In this document: positions 1-5,831 of the stretch, piece after piece
Position numbering within the stretch: the first letter of the stretch is position 1
Layout: each line of letters opens with the position of its first letter
DNA from: Microbacteriaceae bacterium UBA6152
GTDB lineage: Bacteria; Actinomycetota; Actinomycetes; Actinomycetales; Microbacteriaceae
Length of the DNA: 5,831 bases
Assembly (NCBI GenBank): GCA_002423075.1
Contig: DIUS01000115.1
Coordinates: forward strand, 22,152 to 27,982
Reading direction: 5' to 3'
Translations under genes and position numbers: made by a program
Notes under the pieces: model-generated
The model's input: only the letters and a program-made list of their open reading frames with translations
Told to the model about the DNA's origin: nothing
The model's database searches: none

Positions 1-101
1 TCAACCGCGGCGAGACGAAGGCCGACAGTCGCGCTGCCCTTAAGATCGAGGCGGGCACCACCGAGACGCTCGCCGCTCTGCGCGAGGCTCTGCTGCCCTG
101 A
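1..101 (+). CDS. C-terminal end of an unidentified protein (5' truncated by window edge)
   Basis: Reading from base 3, 32 codons run to a TGA at 99-101. Third positions are overwhelmingly G or C, as in the neighbouring genes, and this is the frame with the coding-like bias. The visible tail begins NRGETKADSR and ends in a probable amphipathic helix, TLAALREALLP. It is polar, with no membrane segment and no motif I recognise, so I do not assign a function. The stop lies 39 bases before the phosphatase gene on the same strand. Co-transcription is possible, but a hairpin sits between the two genes. The frame is well supported; the identity is unknown. Confidence 0.75.
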   Translation, partial: NRGETKADSRAALKIEAGTTETLAALREALLP

Positions 102-103
102 TC

Positions 104-124
104 GGCCGCCGACCGTCGGAGGCC
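104..124 (+). other. Intergenic hairpin between the truncated gene and the phosphatase gene
   Basis: An inverted repeat forms 4 bp (104-107 with 121-124), one G·A mismatch (108/120), then 4 bp (109-112 with 116-119) around a three-base loop (113-115). It begins two bases after the upstream stop and ends just before the next gene's ribosome binding site. There is no T-rich tail, so it could be a weak terminator, an mRNA-end stabiliser or chance in GC-rich DNA. Confidence 0.35.
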
Positions 125-125
125 T

Positions 126-133
126 GAGAAAGG
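126..133 (+). promoter_or_regulatory. Ribosome binding site of the phosphatase gene
   Basis: The purine run GAGAAAGG lies seven bases upstream of the ATG at 141. It matches the anti-Shine-Dalgarno reasonably well and supports that start codon. It contrasts with the treS and exonuclease starts, which have no such site. Confidence 0.7.
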
Positions 134-140
134 CACCTTC

Positions 141-770
141 ATGACGGTGTTCGCACTCGTGCGGCACGGCGAGACCGACTGGAACCGTGAGCGGCGCATC
201 CAAGGCTCGACCGACATTCCCCTCAACGACACGGGGCGCGAGCAGGCTCGCGCGACCGGCGCACTGCTGGCGAGCCGCCGCTGGACGGCCATCGTCGCCT
301 CTCCCCTATCGCGCGCCGCCGAGACCGCGCGTCTCATCGGTGAGCACGTCGGCCTGAGCGAGCCTGAGCTCGAGCAGCGGCTCGTCGAGCGCGACTACGG
401 CGCTGCCGAAGGACTCACGGGTGCCGAGATCGACGCCCTCTACCCCGACGGCGCAGAGGTCCCCGGCCGCGAGCCGCGCGAGGCCGTCGCGGTGCGCGCC
501 GTCGCCGCCCTGCACGACCTCGCTGCGCGGCACCCCGGCGAGGCGGTCATCGTCGTCGCGCACGGCGGGGTGATCCGGAGCGTGCTCGAGACCGTCGCTC
601 CCGGACGGCACCGAGGCATGATCACGAACGGCTCGGTGCACTCGTTCCGCCACGCCGACGGAGCCCTCGAGCTCGTCGCCTTCGATGACCCCATCGACGA
701 GCAGTCGATCTTTCCGCTCGCCGACGACTTCGAGCAGCAGAACGCCATCGCCGCGCGAGAGGGTCACTGA
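141..770 (+). CDS. Histidine phosphatase superfamily protein (phosphoglycerate-mutase-like)
   Basis: This 209-residue cytosolic protein belongs to the branch-1 histidine phosphatase (PGM-like) family, which transfers phosphate through a phosphohistidine intermediate. The RHGE motif is at residues 8-11, making His9 the phosphate acceptor. It is followed by the usual TDWN and by GSTDIPLNDTGREQA at 22-36. Arg58 in SPLSR, Glu83 in LVERDYG (expected proton donor) and His141 in VAHGG complete the catalytic pocket, so the enzyme looks intact. The length is normal for the small, cofactor-independent phosphatase members and short of the roughly 230-250 residues of glycolytic dPGM. I therefore read it as a phosphatase of unknown substrate rather than glycolytic GpmA. 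The ATG at 141 has a good ribosome binding site. Its stop overlaps the next gene's ATG by one base, implying translational coupling with the YbaK-like protein. Confidence 0.93.
   Translation: MTVFALVRHGETDWNRERRIQGSTDIPLNDTGREQARATGALLASRRWTAIVASPLSRAAETARLIGEHVGLSEPELEQRLVERDYGAAEGLTGAEIDALYPDGAEVPGREPREAVAVRAVAALHDLAARHPGEAVIVVAHGGVIRSVLETVAPGRHRGMITNGSVHSFRHADGALELVAFDDPIDEQSIFPLADDFEQQNAIAAREGH
757..763 (+). promoter_or_regulatory. Ribosome binding site of the YbaK-like gene, inside the phosphatase gene
   Basis: GAGAGGG lies within the last codons of the phosphatase gene, six bases before the ATG at 770. That ATG shares one base with the TGA stop (768-770). Both facts support the 770 start and coupled translation. 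Confidence 0.65.
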
Positions 771-1246
771 TGGCGAGCGGACCCGAACGCTTCCTGTCAG
801 CAACAGCGCACCTGCCGATCACCCCGCGACGGATGCCCGACTCGACCCACACGGCCGCCGAAGCCGCGGCGGCCGTCGGCTGCGAGGTCGGCGCGATCGT
901 CAAGTCGCTCGTCTTCGTCGCCGTGCATGCCGACGACCACCGGGAACCCCTGCTCGCCCTCGTCTGCGGCGACAACCGCGCCGACATCGACACTCTCGCC
1001 GCCGTGGTCGGAGCGCGCATCGAGAAGGCGGACGCGAACACCGTCAAGAAGGCCACGGGCTACTCGATCGGCGGCGTTCCTCCGCTCGGGCATGCCACAT
1101 CCGTGCGCACCGTCGTCGATCGCGATCTGCTGCGTTTCGAGACCGTCTGGTCGGCCGCGGGCAGCGCCTACGACGTCTTTCCGGCTGCTCCGCAGCAGCT
1201 CGTCGAGTGGACGGGCGGCGAGCTCGCCGACATCGGCACCCGCTGA
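770..1246 (+). CDS. YbaK/EbsC family protein (aminoacyl-tRNA deacylase-like)
   Basis: This 158-residue protein has the YbaK/EbsC fold. Family members such as YbaK and ProXp hydrolyse mischarged aminoacyl-tRNA in trans; others have unproven substrates. The family signature is clear: TAAEAAAAVGC (28-38), the conserved IVKSLVF segment with Lys45, the LALVCGDNRAD strand and loop (62-72), KKATGYSIGGVPPLGH (93-108) containing the Gly-Gly-Pro substrate loop, and the late WSAAGSAYDVF stretch (127-137). The length matches free-standing members, and the residues before TAAEA fit the family's N-terminal strand, so the ATG at 770 is preferred over the later in-frame ATG at 833. It overlaps the phosphatase stop by one base. 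A hairpin starts four bases after its own TGA. The amino acid specificity cannot be read from sequence. Confidence 0.9.
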   Translation: MASGPERFLSATAHLPITPRRMPDSTHTAAEAAAAVGCEVGAIVKSLVFVAVHADDHREPLLALVCGDNRADIDTLAAVVGARIEKADANTVKKATGYSIGGVPPLGHATSVRTVVDRDLLRFETVWSAAGSAYDVFPAAPQQLVEWTGGELADIGTR

Positions 1247-1249
1247 CGT

Positions 1250-1268
1250 GGAAGTCGCTCCGACTTCC
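1250..1268 (+). terminator. Candidate terminator hairpin after the YbaK-like gene
   Basis: There is a perfect 8-bp inverted repeat, GGAAGTCG (1250-1257) and CGACTTCC (1261-1268), with a three-base loop. It starts four bases after the TGA at 1244-1246. No T-tract follows, which is common in GC-rich actinobacteria. It lies in the gap between convergent genes, where termination is expected, and could also act on minus-strand transcripts. Confidence 0.6.
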
Positions 1269-1289
1269 TACCCTTCGGGAGTCTGCCGA

Positions 1290-1308
1290 CGGGGTGAGCC
1301 GCGCCCCG
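1290..1308 (-). terminator. Candidate terminator hairpin after the glycosyltransferase gene
   Basis: CGGGG (1290-1294) pairs with CCCCG (1304-1308), and one further pair (1296/1302) can form inside. It lies five bases beyond the glycosyltransferase stop in that gene's direction of transcription. There is no T-tract and the stem is short, so this is tentative. It would give each convergent gene its own hairpin within a 67-base gap. Confidence 0.35.
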
Positions 1309-1313
1309 CGATC

Positions 1314-2408
1314 TCAGCTGCGCGAGCGGCCGAGCGCAGCCTGCTCGCGCAGCAGTTCGAGCAGCACAGCGGCCGACCGGCTCCAGTCGAAGCGCGCAGC
1401 CTCCTCCACAACTGCAGCCGAGCGACGCTCCCACTCCCCCGGTGCCAGCAGCTCGGTGATGCGCGCGGCGAAGGCGTCGGCATCCCCCACCGCCGCATAG
1501 AGCGCCGTCTCGCCCCCGATCTCGCGGAAGATCGGGATATCGCTCACGACAACGGGCGTGCCACGCCCCATCGCCTCGACGAGCGGAATACCGAAGCCCT
1601 CGTCGCGCGAGGCCGTCACGAGAGCCGTCGCGCGGTCGAGAAGCTCGGCATACTCCTCGTCGCTCACACCGTCGTGCACGACGAGCGAACCCGCGGGCGC
1701 GGCCGCCTCGAACCGCTCGCGATCGGCGGGCCGGATGCGGCTCAGCAGGTGCAAGCGCGCCCCCGGCAGCCGGTGCAGCGCCTCCACGAGCGTGTCGACG
1801 CCCTTGTAGGGCATGAACGAGCCCATGTAGACGAGCTCGATGCCCTCAGGCCGGGTGCGCGGCGCGACCGTCGTGGGCCGATCCGCGGCATTCGGCACGA
1901 CCGTGATCGAGCGGCGGGTCAGTCGGTGCTGCCGCATGAGCTCGCGCGTCGTCGAGCTCACCGTCACAACGGCATCGGCGCGGTTCAGCAGCAGCCGCTG
2001 CGGCCACCACGCGAGGTGGTAGAGCCGCCACCCGACGCGCACGGGCCACGGCAGATCGCGCGGCGGCGTGGGATGCGCGTAGTAGATGAGGTCGTGCAGC
2101 GTCAGCACGAGCGGGTACCGCCGCCCGAGCGCCCCCATGGTCTGCATGGGGCTGAACACGACATCGGGCGACACTCTGTTCACCTGACGTGCCACGAAGG
2201 GCTCACGCGCGCTCGTGGGGCCGCTCATGAGGTGCCAGGGCAGCCCCTCGGGCAGCATGGCGAGTTGCCGCTCGTCGTTGACGAGCAGTTCGAGCGACTC
2301 GGTGTCGGCGAGCTGCCCGCGCAGAGCATCCACGAGTTCTGCCGTGAACCGGCTGATGCCGTCGTGGCGCGGAAACCGCACATAGCGGCAGTCGATGACG
2401 ATCTTCAT
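1314..2408 (-). CDS. Glycosyltransferase, GT4-type (family 1 glycosyl transferase, GT-B fold)
   Basis: This 364-residue protein has both Rossmann halves of a GT-B retaining glycosyltransferase, which transfers sugar from a nucleotide sugar. The N-terminal half has MKIVIDCRYV and the DGISRF loop (16-21), VVFSPMQT (83-90) and VLTLHDLIYY (101-110). The C-terminal half opens at ITVVPNA (168-174) and has YMGSFMPYKGVDTL (194-207) with the phosphate-binding Lys202. It also carries the GT4 E-x7-E motif in DEGFGIPLVEAM (Glu270 and Glu278) and the GTPVVVSDIP strand (283-292). No signal peptide or membrane segment is apparent. The ATG at 2408 overlaps the upstream hydrolase stop by four bases (ATGA). 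It has no evident Shine-Dalgarno, so translation probably depends on coupling. Donor and acceptor are unknown; cell-envelope or polysaccharide synthesis is the usual role of relatives. Confidence 0.92.
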   Translation of the reverse strand: MKIVIDCRYVRFPRHDGISRFTAELVDALRGQLADTESLELLVNDERQLAMLPEGLPWHLMSGPTSAREPFVARQVNRVSPDVVFSPMQTMGALGRRYPLVLTLHDLIYYAHPTPPRDLPWPVRVGWRLYHLAWWPQRLLLNRADAVVTVSSTTRELMRQHRLTRRSITVVPNAADRPTTVAPRTRPEGIELVYMGSFMPYKGVDTLVEALHRLPGARLHLLSRIRPADRERFEAAAPAGSLVVHDGVSDEEYAELLDRATALVTASRDEGFGIPLVEAMGRGTPVVVSDIPIFREIGGETALYAAVGDADAFAARITELLAPGEWERRSAAVVEEAARFDWSRSAAVLLELLREQAALGRSRS

Positions 2409-3289
2409 GACAAGAAGGCGTCGATGGCCGCGGCGGCCTCGACCGGCTTCTCGTAGTGGATGAGGTGCCCCACGCCCTCGATGACCGCGAGCTCAGCATC
2501 CGGGAACAACGCGGCCAAGCGGAGCTGGGCTTCCAGGGGCGTGATGTCGTCCTCATCGGCCACCACCAGCAGGGTCGGCTGGGGGATGCTCGCCGCGAAC
2601 TCGCTCACATCGTGCGAGACCGACGTGCGGAAGGCCTCGAGCAGGCTCTGCCGCGTGGCAAAGGCCGAGAAGTAGCGGTCGTGCTCTTCGTGGATCCAGC
2701 GGCGCAGGGCCTTGTCATCGGTTTTCGCCATCGTGACGCTCATGATGCGGGTGACGAGCCGGCTGCGCAGGGCAGCGAAGCCGAGTTTCTCGGGCAGGGC
2801 TGCACCGACGCGGTAGAAGCCGACCGCGAGGCGTGTGAGTACCCCGCGCGGGCCGGCAAGGGCGTTCTGCCCGATCGGGTTCACCAGAATCATGCGCGGC
2901 GTCGGCACGCCGGCGGCGACGGCCGCCGAAACGACGATCGAGCCGAACGAGTGGCCGAGCAACACGGCCGTGCCGTGCACGCCCGTCGTGCTGAGAAAGG
3001 CCTCAAGCCAGGCGGTGTAGCCGGCCAGCTCGTGCGCTCCCTGCGCGAGAGGGGCACTCTCGCCGAAGCCAGGCAGGTCCGGGGCGAGAAAGCGCACCTC
3101 GGGCAACTGCGCGACCACCGGACCGAGTCCGTGGTGGTCTCCGCGGAAACCGTGCACGAGCACGAGCGTGCGCTCGGCATCGGCGGGCCCGTACTCGACC
3201 CAGTGCGTGCGCGTACCGAGCACCTCGGCCGTGCGGTCGACCGCAGTGACCCGCGCGAGGGCGTCGGCGTACGGAGACGGGGTGCTCAT
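2405..3289 (-). CDS. Alpha/beta-fold hydrolase
   Basis: This 294-residue alpha/beta hydrolase has a complete catalytic triad. The oxyanion loop is in LVLVHGFRGDHHG (42-54), followed by LAPDLPGFGES (68-78). The nucleophile elbow GHSFG (112-116) gives Ser114. Asp247 in VVADEDDITP is the likely acid and His275 in EGVGHLIHYE is the base. Residues from about 140 to 225 form a variable helical cap that would set specificity. There is no signal peptide, so it is likely cytosolic. The frame is open upstream to an ATG at 3364, but those 25 extra codons cross the shared promoter and the treS start. The ATG at 3289 fits the family and lies seven bases after a -10-like hexamer. Its stop overlaps the glycosyltransferase ATG by four bases, indicating an operon. 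The substrate is unknown. Confidence 0.9.
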   Translation of the reverse strand: MSTPSPYADALARVTAVDRTAEVLGTRTHWVEYGPADAERTLVLVHGFRGDHHGLGPVVAQLPEVRFLAPDLPGFGESAPLAQGAHELAGYTAWLEAFLSTTGVHGTAVLLGHSFGSIVVSAAVAAGVPTPRMILVNPIGQNALAGPRGVLTRLAVGFYRVGAALPEKLGFAALRSRLVTRIMSVTMAKTDDKALRRWIHEEHDRYFSAFATRQSLLEAFRTSVSHDVSEFAASIPQPTLLVVADEDDITPLEAQLRLAALFPDAELAVIEGVGHLIHYEKPVEAAAAIDAFLS

Positions 3290-3295
3290 CGTGAT

Positions 3296-3301
3296 TAGTC
3301 T
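3296..3301 (+). promoter_or_regulatory. Predicted -10 element of treS, leaderless start
   Basis: TAGTCT fits the actinobacterial TAnnnT -10 pattern and ends six bases before the GTG at 3308, placing the expected transcription start on or next to that codon. No Shine-Dalgarno at a workable distance precedes the GTG. No convincing -35 box is visible. The TAG of the hexamer is an in-frame stop, so no longer treS reading is possible. Confidence 0.55.
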
Positions 3302-3302
3302 A
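3297..3302 (-). promoter_or_regulatory. Predicted -10 element of the hydrolase operon, overlapping the treS -10
   Basis: On the minus strand these bases read TAGACT, another TAnnnT hexamer. Seven bases (AATCACG) separate it from the ATG at 3289, so transcription should begin at or beside the start codon. No Shine-Dalgarno is present. It shares five base pairs with the treS -10 on the other strand. No clear -35 box is seen. Confidence 0.5.
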
Positions 3303-3307
3303 GGCAG

Positions 3308-5005
<1,698 letters not shown>

Positions 5006-5036
5006 CTGCCCCGGGGTGCGCCGAGGTGTGTCCGTC

Positions 5037-5049
5037 AGAGCACCGCTCT
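5037..5049 (+). other. Small hairpin between treS and the exonuclease gene
   Basis: AGAGC (5037-5041) and GCTCT (5045-5049) form a 5-bp stem with a three-base loop, 31 bases after the treS stop. Its right arm touches the predicted -10 of the next gene. It could be a weak treS terminator, a regulator site or chance. There is no T-tract. Confidence 0.25.
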
Positions 5050-5054
5050 AGGCT
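5049..5054 (+). promoter_or_regulatory. Predicted -10 element of the exonuclease gene, leaderless start
   Basis: TAGGCT fits TAnnnT and ends six bases before the GTG at 5061, the same spacing as at treS. No Shine-Dalgarno precedes the GTG. The hexamer's TAG is an in-frame stop for the exonuclease, which fixes the start. It lies in a ten-base stretch, TCTAGGC(A/T)GG at 5047-5056, that also occurs at 3299-3308. No clear -35 box is visible. Confidence 0.55.
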
Positions 5055-5060
5055 GGCTCC

Positions 5061-5750
5061 GTGACCCTGCTGCAGCGCGACCTCGCCGTGTTCGACCTCG
5101 AGACGACGGGGGTGGATGTTCGCACAGCGCGCATCGTCACTGCCTGCGTCGCCCTGCTCGACGCCTCCGGCGGCGTCGTCTCGCGTCGCGATTGGCTCGC
5201 CGACCCGGGTGTGGAGATTCCTGAGGGCGCAGCCGCGGTGCACGGCATCAGCACCGAGCGCGCGAGGGCCGAGGGTCGCCCGGCGGTCGAGGTCGTCACG
5301 GAGATCGTCGACGAGCTGCGCGCTGTGCTCGGCCGCGGCACTCCCCTCGTGGTCTACAACGCACCGTACGACTTGACCCTGCTCGCGGTCGAGGCAGCCC
5401 GGCACGGCGTCGCGCCTCTCGTTGACCCGGCTCCCGTCATCGACCCGCTCGTCATCGACAAGTCGGTCGACCGCTACCGCAAGGGCAAGCGCACGCTCGA
5501 GGCCGCCGCCGCCCACTACGGCGTCGCGCTCGACGGGGCGCACGACGCAGGCGTCGACGCCATCGCCGCCGGGCTCGTGGCCCGCGCGATCGCCGAACAG
5601 CACGCAGCCGCGCTGCCTGGCACGGTCGCCGAGTTGCACACGGCGCAGGCCGCCTGGCACGACCAGCAGTGCGACAGCTTCGAGAACTACATGCGCACGC
5701 AGCGCGACCACACCTTCACGGCTGAGCGCGGCTGGCCCGTGCGCTCCTAG
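5061..5750 (+). CDS. DnaQ-like 3'-5' exonuclease (DEDDh family)
   Basis: This 229-residue protein has the RNase T/DnaQ exonuclease domain, which removes nucleotides from 3' ends using two metal ions. Exo I is VFDLETTG (10-17) with Asp12 and Glu14. HGIS (61-64) follows the first sheet. Exo II is YNAPYDLTLL (99-108) with Asp104. Exo III is HDAGVD (161-166) with His161 and Asp166, the DEDDh arrangement, so all metal ligands are present. The last 45 or so residues form a tail with spaced Trp, Gln and Phe and a closing GWPVRS, which from memory resembles tails of other actinobacterial members. There is no polymerase or helicase domain. It could be a proofreading-like subunit or a stand-alone repair or RNA-processing nuclease. 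GTG 5061 is the only upstream start because TAG at 5049 closes the frame. It appears to have its own promoter, 55 bases after treS. Confidence 0.93.
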   Translation: MTLLQRDLAVFDLETTGVDVRTARIVTACVALLDASGGVVSRRDWLADPGVEIPEGAAAVHGISTERARAEGRPAVEVVTEIVDELRAVLGRGTPLVVYNAPYDLTLLAVEAARHGVAPLVDPAPVIDPLVIDKSVDRYRKGKRTLEAAAAHYGVALDGAHDAGVDAIAAGLVARAIAEQHAAALPGTVAELHTAQAAWHDQQCDSFENYMRTQRDHTFTAERGWPVRS

Positions 5751-5755
5751 GGGCG

Positions 5756-5772
5756 TCGCGGGTCTCTCGCGA
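5756..5772 (+). other. Small hairpin just after the exonuclease gene
   Basis: TCGCG (5756-5760) pairs with CGCGA (5768-5772), with a possible additional G·T pair (5761/5767) and a five-base loop. It starts six bases after the stop. It is weaker than the hairpin at 5781-5814, and may be a chance pairing in GC-rich sequence. Confidence 0.25.
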
Positions 5773-5780
5773 GCAGAACG

Positions 5781-5814
5781 ACGAACGGCCCCGCCCTGAG
5801 GCGAGGCCGTTCGT
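5781..5814 (+). terminator. Strong candidate terminator hairpin after the exonuclease gene
   Basis: ACGAACGGCC (5781-5790) pairs perfectly with GGCCGTTCGT (5805-5814). After a single C·A mismatch (5791/5804), four more pairs (5792-5795 with 5800-5803) close a four-base CTGA loop. This is 14 pairs in all, 30 bases beyond the exonuclease stop. No T-tract follows on either strand, as is common for GC-rich actinobacterial terminators. The outer stem is perfect on both strands, so it could act bidirectionally if a convergent gene lies to the right. The rest of 5751-5831 shows nothing else I can support. Confidence 0.7.
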
Positions 5815-5831
5815 GATGCAGAGAGGGCTAG

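Noticed and set aside
927..2456. Long plus-strand open frame (509 codons) running over the YbaK-like gene end and antisense to the glycosyltransferase gene
   Set aside because: Its translation is Arg/Pro/Ala/His-rich with no domain. It crosses two well-supported genes and the terminator region. GC-rich codon bias leaves such shadow frames open.
2456..3298. Plus-strand open frame of 280 codons antisense to the hydrolase gene
   Set aside because: It has Arg/Gly/Glu-rich shadow composition and lies opposite a gene with an intact catalytic triad.
5009..5016. CCCCGGGG palindrome shortly after treS
   Set aside because: It is too short and GC-only to separate from background as an operator or terminator.
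5828..5830. CTA, a possible minus-strand TAG stop of a convergent gene entering from the right
   Set aside because: It is a single triplet with one base of context. The two-sided hairpin at 5781-5814 would suit a convergent neighbour, but nothing here can show one exists.

Overview
The window is gene-dense, GC-rich DNA with strongly G/C-biased third codon positions. Codon use, protein families and leaderless-type starts preceded by TAG-initial -10 hexamers point to an actinobacterium. The Micrococcales, perhaps Microbacteriaceae, are my best guess, but this is inferred from general features and no marker gene fixes it. I see no mobile element, CRISPR array, tRNA or rRNA.

Layout from left to right. 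(1) Positions 1-101 hold the 3' end of an unidentified plus-strand gene. (2) A small plus-strand cluster follows. A histidine-phosphatase-superfamily enzyme (141-770) has a good ribosome binding site and overlaps by one base a YbaK/EbsC-type aminoacyl-tRNA deacylase-like protein (770-1246). (3) A short convergent gap (1247-1313) contains two candidate terminator hairpins, one per strand. (4) A minus-strand two-gene operon is read from right to left: an alpha/beta hydrolase (3289 to 2405), whose stop overlaps the ATG of a GT4-type glycosyltransferase (2408 to 1314) by four bases. (5) Divergently, a plus-strand trehalose synthase gene, treS (3308-5005), starts only 18 bases from the hydrolase start. 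(6) A DEDDh 3'-5' exonuclease of the DnaQ type (5061-5750) follows. (7) The last 81 bases (5751-5831) are noncoding and contain a strong hairpin.

Functionally, the clearest gene is treS, which interconverts maltose and trehalose. It lies alone here, without the maltokinase, GlgE or GlgB genes that often accompany it. The glycosyltransferase and hydrolase share its promoter region but no pathway link can be shown from sequence. The phosphatase and YbaK-like genes are translationally coupled.

The most interesting signal is regulatory. The 18-base gap between treS and the hydrolase gene holds two -10-like hexamers, one per strand, that overlap by five bases. Each is placed 6-7 bases before its start codon, with no Shine-Dalgarno sequence on either side. 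This looks like a symmetric bidirectional promoter making two leaderless mRNAs. The exonuclease gene has the same kind of start. No undescribed protein system was found; the coding content is ordinary chromosomal housekeeping and metabolism.
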